From CAYGAW01 sp964347945 (GTDB taxonomy: Bacteria > Chloroflexota > Anaerolineae > UBA7937 > B3-Chlor): DNA of 64,000 nucleotides. The notes under the pieces are model-generated. The model was given only the letters and a program-made list of their open reading frames with translations. It was not told the origin of the DNA and searched no databases. Below, piece by piece: positions 16,218 to 24,903 of the stretch. The stretch lies in contig CAYGAW010000109.1 of NCBI GenBank assembly GCA_964347945.1, forward strand, positions 1 to 64,000, in the 5' to 3' direction. Position 1 is the first letter of the stretch, and every line of letters starts with the position of its first letter. The position numbers and the translations under genes are program-made.

Positions 16218-17573
16218 GTGGAGCAATTCTATGCCTTCGTTGACGCTAATGCTGAGCGATTCATCGCTCAGTTGAAGCGGTTGTGTAGCCAACCGAGTGT
16301 CGCTGCTCAGAACCTGGGCGTAAGAGAGGCGGCGCACTTAGTGCTGGAGATGGTGAGGGGCATTGGGGCTGATGCTCGCCTCATCGAAGTGGCTGATGCG
16401 CCTCCTGTCGTGTATGGAGAGCTTGGCGAAGGCGACAGGACCTTGATTATCTACGACCACTACGATGTGCAACCACCTGAGCCCTTGGACCAGTGGGAAT
16501 CGGACCCGTTTGTCCCAGAGATCCGAGAGGGCTTGTTGTATGGCAGGGGAGTGTCGGACAACAAAGGGGATCTAGTCTCCCGATTGCAGGCCATAGAGGC
16601 CTACCAGGAAACGATGGGGGAGTTGCCTCTGAAGATCAAGTTCGTTTTCGAGGGAGAGGAGGAGATAGGCAGCCCCCATCTGGCCCAGTTCGTGGAGGAG
16701 AACGGGGAGTTGCTGCTAGGGGCCGATGGCTGCTTGTGGGAGGGTGGGCGCAAAGACATGTCGGGGAGACCTGAGATTTACTTGGGCTTGAAGGGCATCG
16801 TATACGTGGAATTGCGGGCTAGAGGCGCTTCCAGGGATCTTCACTCCGCATGGGCGCCCTTGGTGCCCAACCCTGCATGGCGTCTGGTTTGGGCGTTGAA
16901 TACGCTCAAGGATGAGCGAGACCGGATCACCGTTGATGGATTGATGGACCACGTGGCTCCACCACCAGAACAGGATCTAGAGCTTCTCCGCGGAATCCCT
17001 TTCGAGGAAGACAAGATCAAGGGAGATCTCAGAATCTCTGACTTCCTGGGCGGGGTGAAGGGGACCGACGCTTTGCAGAGGCTCCTGTATGCTCCGACCT
17101 GCACCATCTGCGGGATCGTTGCTGGTTACACTGGTGAAGGCTCCAAGACGGTGCTACCCAGTGAAGCCATGGTGAAGCTCGATTTTCGCTTGGTCCCTCA
17201 TCTGGAGCCCGACCTGGTGCTGGATCTGCTGCGCAAGCATCTGGACCGCCGGGGGTTTCAAGACGTAGAGATCTCTCTCTTCTCTGGCGAGCATCCGGCC
17301 AAGTCTTCTCCTGAGGCGCCGATCGCCCGGGCAGCTATCGAGGCAGCCAGGGTGGTCTACGGAGAGGATCCCGTGGTCTATCCTTTGATGGCGGGAAGTG
17401 GCCCCATGTATCCCTTGAGTGAGGCCTTGGGGATACCCGCAGTGTCCGGCGTGGGAGTGGGCCACGCTCAGTCAAGGATCCATGCTCCCAACGAGAACAT
17501 CCGCCTTAATGACTACTTCCAGTCCGTGAAGTTCACGGGTCAACTCATCCGGCTCTTCGCTGCCCTGGAATAG
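16218..17573 (+). CDS. M20-family metallopeptidase (dipeptidase-like)
   Basis: A 451-residue di-zinc peptidase. IYDHYDVQP holds the first zinc His and catalytic Asp; GRGVSDNKGDL supplies the bridging Asp; FEGEEEIGS supplies the catalytic Glu pair. A further ligand His lies near the C-terminus in VGVGHAQSRIHAPNE. A dimerisation domain (about 190-310) splits the catalytic domain. Members cleave dipeptides or small peptides; the exact specificity is unknown. The start is GTG at 16218 with AAAAGGAGA upstream. Confidence 0.9.
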   Translation: MEQFYAFVDANAERFIAQLKRLCSQPSVAAQNLGVREAAHLVLEMVRGIGADARLIEVADAPPVVYGELGEGDRTLIIYDHYDVQPPEPLDQWESDPFVPEIREGLLYGRGVSDNKGDLVSRLQAIEAYQETMGELPLKIKFVFEGEEEIGSPHLAQFVEENGELLLGADGCLWEGGRKDMSGRPEIYLGLKGIVYVELRARGASRDLHSAWAPLVPNPAWRLVWALNTLKDERDRITVDGLMDHVAPPPEQDLELLRGIPFEEDKIKGDLRISDFLGGVKGTDALQRLLYAPTCTICGIVAGYTGEGSKTVLPSEAMVKLDFRLVPHLEPDLVLDLLRKHLDRRGFQDVEISLFSGEHPAKSSPEAPIARAAIEAARVVYGEDPVVYPLMAGSGPMYPLSEALGIPAVSGVGVGHAQSRIHAPNENIRLNDYFQSVKFTGQLIRLFAALE

Positions 17574-17801
17574 GCTCGCAGACTTGAGCTTCTTTCAGTT
17601 TGTGCGGCAATCCCATCGTAGCCGAAGGAGTACAGGGACCACCACATCGACTGTGGCGCCCGTCCGGGATAGCTTGGCGCCTCGGAAAGACCTGTCGCTG
17701 CCAGGCAAGGTGGCATGGTCTCTCGGCAGATAGGTTTCACTCATCGTCGGGCAAGATCGGGTTGGGCCGCGCAGTGTGAGAGAAGGGTAGTACCGAGGCT
17801 C

Positions 17802-18242
17802 CTAGTGGCCAAGGAGCTTCTCGCTCTCCTCTCGAGGTTGCCAGGTGATCTCGACAGATCCCATGCGAGCCAACAGCTCTTCCACTCTGTCTCGCAACGG
17901 CATCAAGTTCAGGCTCTTGGTCTTCCAGGAGCCCTGTATCTGGTTCATCACCAGTTTGCTGTCGCCCCTGATCTCCACGGAGAAGGTGTTGGGAGAGCGC
18001 CCGGCTTTCCGGATGGTGCTGATGAGGTCTTCCAAGGCGGCAATCAGCGCCCTGTATTCGGCTTGGTTGGATGTGACCAGTTCTCCAAACCTCAGGCGCC
18101 GCTTCCTGACCTTGCCATCGACGTTACGCCTTAGCGCGTAGCTACCGTATCCCACGCCGGGGTTACCCCGACTCCCACCGTCGAAGACGATCATGTAGTC
18201 CATGTTCGCGTTGTCAAGAGACATCGGTCGCCCGTCAAGCAT
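17802..18242 (-). CDS. RNase HI-like protein
   Basis: A 146-residue RNase H fold protein. Three active-site carboxylates are visible: FDGGSRGNPG (first Asp), NQAEYRALI (Glu) and RGDSKLV (second Asp). The fourth position near the C-terminus, normally Asp in a NxxADxLA-like motif, reads REESEKLLGH, so it seems to be Glu. The protein stops soon after. It would degrade the RNA strand of RNA-DNA hybrids. The first ATG (18242) is two bases after the carboxylase stop; ATG at 18224 is an alternative start. It is the last gene of the acyl-CoA operon. Confidence 0.85.
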   Translation of the reverse strand: MLDGRPMSLDNANMDYMIVFDGGSRGNPGVGYGSYALRRNVDGKVRKRRLRFGELVTSNQAEYRALIAALEDLISTIRKAGRSPNTFSVEIRGDSKLVMNQIQGSWKTKSLNLMPLRDRVEELLARMGSVEITWQPREESEKLLGH

Positions 18243-18244
18243 GT

Positions 18245-19795
18245 CTACAGCGGGATGTTGCCGTGCTTCTTGGGCGGATTGTCATCCCGCTTGTTCTGGA
18301 GCATTTCCAAGGCTTCTATCAGGCGCGGGCGGGTTTCCCGCGGTTCGATGATATCGTCGATGTAGCCACGCGAGGCGGCGATGTATGGATGGGCGAACTT
18401 CTCCCGATAGTCCTGCCCGAGCCTTTCTGCTTCGGCCTGGGGATCTTCTGCTGCGGCTATCTCCTTGCGAAAGATGATGTTGACGGCTCCGTCCGGCCCC
18501 ATCACCGCGATTTCGGCACTGGGCCAGGCGTAGCTCACATCACCTCGGATGTGCTTGGAGCTCATTACCACGTACGCCCCGCCATATGCTTTGCGAGTGA
18601 TGATGGTGATCTTGGGTACCGTTGCCTCGCAATATGCATAGAGCAGCTTGGCTCCGTGCCGAATGATGCCTCCGTGCTCCTGCGAGACCCCGGGCAGAAA
18701 CCCAGGTACATCTACGAAGGTGATTATGGGGATGTTGAAGCAGTCGCAGAAACGCACGAAACGAGCAGCCTTGTCAGAAGAGTCTATGTCCAGCACACCG
18801 GCCAGCACAGCGGGCTGCTGAGCGACAATACCCACTGAACGGCCGTTGAGCCGAGCAAAGCCGACGACGATGTTCTGAGCCCAGTGCTCGTGGACCTCAA
18901 AGAAGTCTGCATCGTCCACCACGTGGCGGATAATCTCCTTCATATCGTATGGTTTGGTGGGGCTGTCGGGGACTATCGACTCCAGGTCTTCATCCATGCG
19001 CAGCGGGTCGTCTGTCGGGGTGACCAGGGGCGGGTCTTCCATGTTATTCTGGGGAATGTAGCTGAGCAGCTTGCGGATGAGGTACATGCAGTCCTCTTCG
19101 TCCTCAGCAGCGAAGTGCGCGACTCCGCTGACGGTGTTGTGCGCCCTGGCCCCTCCCAATTCCTCGAAAGTCACCTCCTCGCGAGTCACCGCTTTGATCA
19201 CATCCGGTCCAGTGATGAACATGTAACTGCTTCCTTTGACCATGAAGGTGAAGTCGGTTATGGCTGGCGAGTACACAGCACCGCCTGCACAGGGCCCCAT
19301 GATCGCGGAGATTTGAGGGATTACTCCAGAAGAAAGGGTGTTGCGCAAGAATATGTCGGCGTAAGCGCCCAAGGACACGACACCCTCTTGGATGCGAGCG
19401 CCGCCCGAGTCATTGAGACCGATAACTGGTGCGCCATTCTTCGTCGCCAGGTCCATGATCTTGCAGATCTTCTCGGCATGCACCTCCCCCAGCGAGCCGC
19501 CGAAAACGGTGAAATCCTGGGAGAACGCGTACACGGGACGGCCGTCAATTGTCCCCCAGCCGGTTATCACGCTATCGCTGAGGAATCTCTTCTTCTCCAA
19601 GCCGAAGCCGGTGCTGCGGTGCGTGACAAACGTGTCCAACTCGCGGAACGAGCCCTGGTCGAGGAGCAGCTCCATGCGCTCGCGGGCTGTGAGCTTGCCT
19701 TTCGCGTGTTGTGCGTCTATGCGGGCCTGTCCGCCGCCTAACTGTGCCTGCTGTCGCATTTCGCGAAGCTTCTCGATCTTGGGGTCTACGGTCAT
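18245..19795 (-). CDS. Acyl-CoA carboxylase carboxyltransferase (propionyl-CoA carboxylase beta / methylmalonyl-CoA decarboxylase alpha type)
   Basis: A 516-residue carboxyltransferase with the two crotonase-like halves of the family. Visible are the N-terminal GKLTARERMELLLD, the oxyanion-hole region MGPCAGGAVYSPA, the second-half RKAYGGAYVVMSSK, and the C-terminal KKHGNIPL common to propionyl-CoA carboxylase beta and methylmalonyl-CoA decarboxylase alpha. No biotin carboxylase, biotin carrier or decarboxylase membrane subunit is in the window, so the complex it joins is unknown. It sits in an operon with thiolases, SDR and acyl-CoA dehydrogenase, which fits short-chain acyl-CoA metabolism. 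Confidence 0.85.
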   Translation of the reverse strand: MTVDPKIEKLREMRQQAQLGGGQARIDAQHAKGKLTARERMELLLDQGSFRELDTFVTHRSTGFGLEKKRFLSDSVITGWGTIDGRPVYAFSQDFTVFGGSLGEVHAEKICKIMDLATKNGAPVIGLNDSGGARIQEGVVSLGAYADIFLRNTLSSGVIPQISAIMGPCAGGAVYSPAITDFTFMVKGSSYMFITGPDVIKAVTREEVTFEELGGARAHNTVSGVAHFAAEDEEDCMYLIRKLLSYIPQNNMEDPPLVTPTDDPLRMDEDLESIVPDSPTKPYDMKEIIRHVVDDADFFEVHEHWAQNIVVGFARLNGRSVGIVAQQPAVLAGVLDIDSSDKAARFVRFCDCFNIPIITFVDVPGFLPGVSQEHGGIIRHGAKLLYAYCEATVPKITIITRKAYGGAYVVMSSKHIRGDVSYAWPSAEIAVMGPDGAVNIIFRKEIAAAEDPQAEAERLGQDYREKFAHPYIAASRGYIDDIIEPRETRPRLIEALEMLQNKRDDNPPKKHGNIPL

Positions 19796-19839
19796 CGTCT
19801 ACTCCTGATCTTCCTCCATTCCCGATGTGGCAGTGGGTG

Positions 19840-20988
19840 TCAGTCCCTCAAGAAATGTCTGGCGATGATCATGCGCTGCACTTCCGAGGTACCCTCGTAG
19901 ATATCGGTGATCTTGGCATCTCGGTAGTATCGTTCAACGTTGTATTCCCTGATGTACCCATAGCCCCCGTGGATCTGCACGGCCTTGTTGGCGGCCCACA
20001 CCGCCGTCTCCGAAGCATAGACCTTGGCCATGGAGGCCTCAAGACTGTACCTCTCCTTGTGTTGCTTCTTCAATGCCGCTCTGAAGGTGAGAAGGCGCGC
20101 CGCCTCGAGCCTAGTGGCCATGTCCGCGATCATGAATTGAATAGCCTGATGTCGAGCCAGGGGCTTGCCGAACTGTTCCCGTTCCAGCGCGTATTGTGAG
20201 GAGGCCTCGAGGGCCGCCTGACCTATCCCAAGCGCCTGAGCCGCGATGCCGATACGCCCAGCGTCCAAGACCTCCATTGCTATATTGAAGCCTTCTCCCT
20301 CGTCACCCAGGCGGCTGGATATGGGGACACGACAGTCCTCGAAAGACAGGGCGGTGGTGTTCGCTGCTCGGATGCCCAGCTTCTCCTCAGGTTTTCCAGC
20401 GGTGAAGCCGGGTGTGTCGGCATCTATCAGCAGGCAACTGATGCCGTGGTGCTTCGGGGTGGCATCTGGGTCGGTGACGCAAAAGACGACGTGGAAGTCG
20501 GCCACTCCGCCGCTGCTGATGAAGTTCTTGGCGCCGTTGACTACGTAGTACTTGCCATCGCGGACAGCCTTCGTGCGCTGGCTGGCGGCGTCGGAACCTG
20601 CCTGAGGTTCCGAGAGAGAGAAAGTCCCGATGCGTTCGAAGGATGCTGCGGGACGCAAGTATCTTTCTCGCTGCTCAGGGGTGCCGTGCATCACCAGCCC
20701 GTGGCAGACCAGTGAGTTGTTGACCGACATGATCGTCCCCGTGGCGCCACAAGCCTTGGACACCTCTTCCAGTGCCACCACGTAGCTCACCGTGTCTGCA
20801 CCGGTGCCACCATCCTCATACGGTATCTCTATCCCCATGAGGCCCAGTTCCCCCATCCGCCGGCAGTTGTCGAACGGGTATTCCTCGGTCTGATCGATGA
20901 TAGGGGCCGCAGGGGCCAGGACTTCAGTTGCGAAGTCCCTGGCCAACTCCTGAATCATACGTTGTTCGTCGGTTAGAGCAAAGTCCAT
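19840..20988 (-). CDS. Acyl-CoA dehydrogenase
   Basis: A 382-residue FAD-dependent acyl-CoA dehydrogenase of the short/medium-chain type, passing electrons to an electron-transfer flavoprotein. Signatures are FSLSEPQAGSDA, a central EREQFGKPLARHQAIQF, IHGGYGYIREYNVERYYRDA and the catalytic Glu region IYEGTSEVQRMIIARHFL. The length is normal. The start ATG at 20988 follows the SDR stop by 37 bases. No etfAB genes are visible nearby. Confidence 0.92.
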   Translation of the reverse strand: MDFALTDEQRMIQELARDFATEVLAPAAPIIDQTEEYPFDNCRRMGELGLMGIEIPYEDGGTGADTVSYVVALEEVSKACGATGTIMSVNNSLVCHGLVMHGTPEQRERYLRPAASFERIGTFSLSEPQAGSDAASQRTKAVRDGKYYVVNGAKNFISSGGVADFHVVFCVTDPDATPKHHGISCLLIDADTPGFTAGKPEEKLGIRAANTTALSFEDCRVPISSRLGDEGEGFNIAMEVLDAGRIGIAAQALGIGQAALEASSQYALEREQFGKPLARHQAIQFMIADMATRLEAARLLTFRAALKKQHKERYSLEASMAKVYASETAVWAANKAVQIHGGYGYIREYNVERYYRDAKITDIYEGTSEVQRMIIARHFLRD

Positions 20989-21025
20989 CGGCGTTGCTAC
21001 TCCTCGGTTGGTCTACTAATTCCAG

Positions 21026-21766
21026 CTACATTCTCCATCCACCGGTGACTTCAATAGTGGCACCGGTGATATAGCTGGCCTCATCTGAGGCCAGAAATGC
21101 CGCTACATGGCCGATATCTTCCGGCGTGCCTACCCGTCGCAGAGGGATCTCCTTGATCATGGGTCGCAGGTACTCATCTGGAATCCCCTGCAAGAGCGGA
21201 GTGTCAACCATTCCGGGTAGTATGGCGTTGACGTTGATGTTGTGGCGCGCCAACTCGCGAGCCACGCTCTTGGTGAAGCCTACGATACCAGCCTTGGAGG
21301 CGACATAATTGGAATCGCCTACGGCTCCGGTGCGACCGTAGATGGAAGAGATGTTGATGATCTTTCCGTAGCGCGCGTCTATCATGTGAGGGGCTACGGC
21401 TTGAGTAGTATAGAAGACACCCTTCAGATTCACATCCAGGACTTCATCCCACGCCTCGTCGGTGAGTTTCAGCAGCGTGGCGCTGCGAGCGATGCCGGCA
21501 TTGTTGACCAGGATGTCTATCTTGCCGAACTCAGCCACCACGTTACTGACCATCTTCTCGACTTGGCTTCGCTGAGCGACGTCAACCTCCACTGCGAGAG
21601 TTCTGCTGCCCAAAGCCTTCACTTCTTTGGCTGTCTGCCTTGCCGTCTGCTCGTTGATGTCCGACACGATTACGTCAGCACCCTTCTCTGCCAGCTTCAC
21701 AGCGATTCCGCGACCGATGCCCTGTCCAGCGCCGGTGACGACGGCTATCTTCTCCCTCAGTATCAT
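21026..21766 (-). CDS. Short-chain dehydrogenase/reductase, FabG-like
   Basis: A 246-residue classical SDR. It has the cofactor motif TGAGQGIGRG, DxNVxD-type acidic region, NNAGI, the catalytic Ser in NISSIYG and the YVASKAG pair. The family reduces 3-oxoacyl groups with NADPH. In this operon it could be a 3-hydroxyacyl-CoA or acetoacetyl-CoA reductase. The ATG at 21766 has GAGGAAGG upstream; a longer frame adds nine unlikely residues. Confidence 0.88.
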   Translation of the reverse strand: MILREKIAVVTGAGQGIGRGIAVKLAEKGADVIVSDINEQTARQTAKEVKALGSRTLAVEVDVAQRSQVEKMVSNVVAEFGKIDILVNNAGIARSATLLKLTDEAWDEVLDVNLKGVFYTTQAVAPHMIDARYGKIINISSIYGRTGAVGDSNYVASKAGIVGFTKSVARELARHNINVNAILPGMVDTPLLQGIPDEYLRPMIKEIPLRRVGTPEDIGHVAAFLASDEASYITGATIEVTGGWRM

Positions 21767-21912
21767 CCCTTCCTCTCTCCGAGACGGAGGCAATCCTCAG
21801 CAGCCGGTACGAGTCTGTGTCTAGAGAGGTCGCCCTTCATTGTGCGAAGCATTCGGTTTCGAAGTCGAGCAGATAAGTGACGGCAACCGCACTGCCTATA
21901 GAGCCTTGGGCA

Positions 21913-23100
21913 CTAGATCTCGATGCTCATGGCTACGGCTTCCCCTCCGCCCAGGCAGAGAGCGGCTAGGCCCAGAGCTGCACCGCGCTCCTTCATCGCA
22001 TGAACTAGTGTCACCAGGAGGCGAGATCCGCTGCAACCTATAGGATGTCCAAGGGCGATGGCCCCCCCATGGATATTCAGCTTGTCCCAGTCCAGGCCCA
22101 GTTTTCTGCCATCGGCTATGCTTTGCGAAGCAAAAGCCTCGTTGATCTCGAAGAGGTCAAAGTCATCCAACTCATAGCCAGTCTTCTTGAGCAGGTTCTC
22201 AATGGCGTGCACCGGAGCAAAGAAAACCCATTTGGGTTCTACCGCAGCTTGAGCAAACCCCGTGATTCTGGCTAGAGGCTCAATGCCCAACTCCTTCGCT
22301 CTCCGAACGCCGGTAATGACCACGGCAGCCGCGCCATCAGTGATTGCCGAGGAGTTCCCGGCGGTGCATTTGCCATCCTCCTTGAAGGCTGGTCGAAGCT
22401 TGGACAATGCCTCCAAATGGGCGTCCGCACGAGGGTTCTCGTCCGTATCGAAGATCACAGGCTCCCGCTTGCGTTGGGGGACGGTGATGGGCACGATCTC
22501 CGCTTTGAACTTCCCTTCGCTGATCGCTTTGGTCGCTTTCTGGTGGCTCCCCAGGGCGAACTCGTCCATCTCCTCGCGAGTGATATTCATGGCATCTGCA
22601 ATGAGCTCAGCCGCGTTCCCCATGTGCCAGTTCTCGATGGGGCACCACAGTCCATCGTGGACCGTGGCATCGACAAGTTCCGCGTTTCCCAGACGATAGC
22701 CCGTGCGAGCGTGGGCCAGTATGTGGGGGCCCAGGTTCATGTTCTCCATGCCCGCCGCGACAACGACCTCGGCCTCACCAGCCACGATGGCGTTGGCACC
22801 CATGGCAACCGTCTTTAGCCCAGACCCGCAAACCTTGTTCACAGTCGTGGCTCCAACGGAGGGAGGCAGGCCCGCCGCAAGGGCCGCCTGCCGCGCGGGC
22901 GCCTGGCCACTTCCGGCTTGGACGACTTGTCCAACAAGCACCTCATCGACGGTGCCAGGGTCTATGCCAGCTCGTTCGACCGCTCCCGCGATGGCCACGC
23001 CCGCCAGCTCCGTGGCAGGCATCTGAGACAGTGTGCCACCAAAGCGACCGATTGCCGTTCTGGCTGCACCGATGATGACGACCTCTGTGTTCCTCGACAT
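21913..23100 (-). CDS. Thiolase (acetyl-CoA C-acetyltransferase family), first paralog
   Basis: A 395-residue thiolase. The nucleophile is in VNKVCGSGLK, the second active-site pair in HPIGCSG (His and Cys), and the glycine-rich CLGGGEA is at the C-terminus; NEAFA is also present. It condenses or cleaves acetyl-CoA units. The ATG at 23100 has AAAGGA upstream. It lies 56 bases after the second thiolase gene and shares the segment EPVIFDTDE with it, so the two are clear paralogs. Confidence 0.92.
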   Translation of the reverse strand: MSRNTEVVIIGAARTAIGRFGGTLSQMPATELAGVAIAGAVERAGIDPGTVDEVLVGQVVQAGSGQAPARQAALAAGLPPSVGATTVNKVCGSGLKTVAMGANAIVAGEAEVVVAAGMENMNLGPHILAHARTGYRLGNAELVDATVHDGLWCPIENWHMGNAAELIADAMNITREEMDEFALGSHQKATKAISEGKFKAEIVPITVPQRKREPVIFDTDENPRADAHLEALSKLRPAFKEDGKCTAGNSSAITDGAAAVVITGVRRAKELGIEPLARITGFAQAAVEPKWVFFAPVHAIENLLKKTGYELDDFDLFEINEAFASQSIADGRKLGLDWDKLNIHGGAIALGHPIGCSGSRLLVTLVHAMKERGAALGLAALCLGGGEAVAMSIEI

Positions 23101-23156
23101 TCTTGTCCTTTCCGTGTCCCTTAAGCTGAGCGGGATCGCGATTGGGAAGCTGTGCG

Positions 23157-24446
23157 CTATCTGCCAACCACCGCAGCCATGCCTTGCCCGCCGCCGATGC
23201 ACATGGTAACCAGCCCCAACTCCAGGTCTCTTCTCTGCATCTCGTGCATGATGGTGACCATGAGTCGGGCGCCCGTGCAGCCTATGGGATGCCCCAGCGA
23301 GATGCCGCCCCCGAGGAGGTTTGTGGTGTCGAAAGTCAGCCCCAGTTCTCGCATGCAGGCTATCGTCTGTGCAGCAAAAGCCTCGTTCAGTTCGACAACG
23401 TCCATGTCTTCGATACTCAGACTCGCCGTATCCAGTGCCTTCCTCACGCTGGGCACCACGCCCAAGCCCATGTAGGCGGGATCGACCGCACCAGAGGCAT
23501 ACGATTTGATGCTCACCATGGGCTCAAGACCCAGCTCGTCTGCCTTCGGTCGCGACATCAATACCACCGCTGCCGCTGCGTCGTTGATTCCGGAAGCATT
23601 GCCAGCGGTGACCGTCCCGTCCTCCTTGAAGGCTGGCCTAAGCTTGGCCATCTTCTCCAGGCTGGTGTCCATGGGGCGCTCGTCGGTGTCGAAGATCACT
23701 GGCTCTCCCTTTCGCTGAGGAATAGGCACCGGCACGATTTCGTGTTTGAATATGCCATCGGCTATGGCCATCCTGGCACGCTGATGGCTGAGAAGCCCCA
23801 ACCTGTCCTGCTCCTCCCTGCTGATGTCGTACTTCTCTGCTATGTTTTCGGCTGTGACGCCCATATGATAGCCATAGAATATCTCCCACAGTCCATCGTG
23901 AACCATGAGGTCTGTGGCCTCACCAGCGCCAGTGATGTCCATCCTGTAGCCCCATCTCGCCTTGGGGAGGGCGTAGGGGGCATAGCTCATGTTCTCCATG
24001 CCGCCCGCCACCACGACGTCGGCCTCCCCCAGCTCTATCGCCTGTGTACCTAGCGTGATGGCCTTCAATCCCGAGGCACAGACCTTGTTTACTGTGAAGG
24101 CGTTGGTTTCCTTAGGAAGCCCCGCACGTATGGTGGCCTGCCGTGCCGTGTTCTGCCCTTGACCTCCCTGAATCACATGCCCCATGATTACTTCGTCGAC
24201 CTGCACCTCTTTCAGCGATTCATCCCAATCATAGTGCTGCTTCTCAAGATCGACCATGCCAGTACTCCTGAGGCTGTCAGGCGCGTACTGGAGTAGTTTC
24301 TCACTCGATTTGGGCCTCAACCCTGCCTTTTTCAGCGCCTCTCGAATTGCCAGTGCGCCGAGCTTGACCACGGGAACATCTTTCAATGAGCCTCCGAAGA
24401 CCCCAATGGCTGTTCTCACTCCATTGATGATCACCACCTCTGTCAT
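23157..24446 (-). CDS. Thiolase, second paralog with an N-terminal insertion
   Basis: A 429-residue thiolase with VNKVCASGLK, HPIGCTG and CIGGGQG. Compared with its neighbour it carries about 32 extra residues at roughly positions 48-80, rich in charged and aromatic residues (including QHYDWDESLKEV), just before the GQGQN active-site loop. First gene of the acyl-CoA operon, with AAGGAGG upstream of the ATG. Substrate range is unknown; the insertion could change CoA-chain handling. Confidence 0.92.
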   Translation of the reverse strand: MTEVVIINGVRTAIGVFGGSLKDVPVVKLGALAIREALKKAGLRPKSSEKLLQYAPDSLRSTGMVDLEKQHYDWDESLKEVQVDEVIMGHVIQGGQGQNTARQATIRAGLPKETNAFTVNKVCASGLKAITLGTQAIELGEADVVVAGGMENMSYAPYALPKARWGYRMDITGAGEATDLMVHDGLWEIFYGYHMGVTAENIAEKYDISREEQDRLGLLSHQRARMAIADGIFKHEIVPVPIPQRKGEPVIFDTDERPMDTSLEKMAKLRPAFKEDGTVTAGNASGINDAAAAVVLMSRPKADELGLEPMVSIKSYASGAVDPAYMGLGVVPSVRKALDTASLSIEDMDVVELNEAFAAQTIACMRELGLTFDTTNLLGGGISLGHPIGCTGARLMVTIMHEMQRRDLELGLVTMCIGGGQGMAAVVGR

Positions 24447-24501
24447 GCCGTAGCCTCCTTTGTGAGTCTGGGGTTTCCGGCCTGGCTGGAAACAACCATC
24501 A

Positions 24502-24530
24502 ATGATACCAGATAAGGCAGCATCTGGCTA
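24502..24530 (-). promoter_or_regulatory. Probable promoter of the acyl-CoA operon
   Basis: On the minus strand TAGCCA (24525-24530), 17-base spacer ending CTGG, then TATCAT (24502-24507). The TGG before the -10 matches the window-wide extended form. The transcription start would be near 24495, about 50 bases upstream of the thiolase ATG. Confidence 0.55.
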
Positions 24531-24903
24531 GTTGAGGGCGTAAGTGAGCCAAGACATCGTGACCACTTCTTCACCCTTGTGAAGGCTGTTCTCGCTCCCC
24601 GTCGGAGATCCTGGCCGAAGGGGCTGGTAGAGACGTGCCCAGGCATCCAGCCGAGAGGGCAAAGAGGGAGGGGTTCTGCCAAGGAGAGGTCTGCCGGCAA
24701 TCCCATCCGGCACCAATGGAAGCGTCCCAACAGTTCTGCTCCCCATTACCTGACTTAATCAAGCAGATCGTGGGTCGCTTTGAGGTCGCTAGGGTCGTCG
24801 AGCGAGCAGTTCACCACGGGGAATACGCCCCGAATCGCGGGAAGCTTCAGCCCATTCGCATGCGGGCGGGTCTTCTACGGTGTCCTGCGACTGCCGGCCG
24901 TCA
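24531..24903. other. 373-base gap without recognised features
   Basis: Lies between the kinase stop and the promoter of the acyl-CoA operon. The open frames here are short and lack ribosome binding sites or familiar motifs. I see no tRNA, riboswitch or clear terminator. Confidence 0.4.

Noticed and set aside
23142..24053. 303-codon plus-strand frame opposite the second thiolase
   Set aside because: Antisense shadow of a clear thiolase gene; composition is not protein-like.
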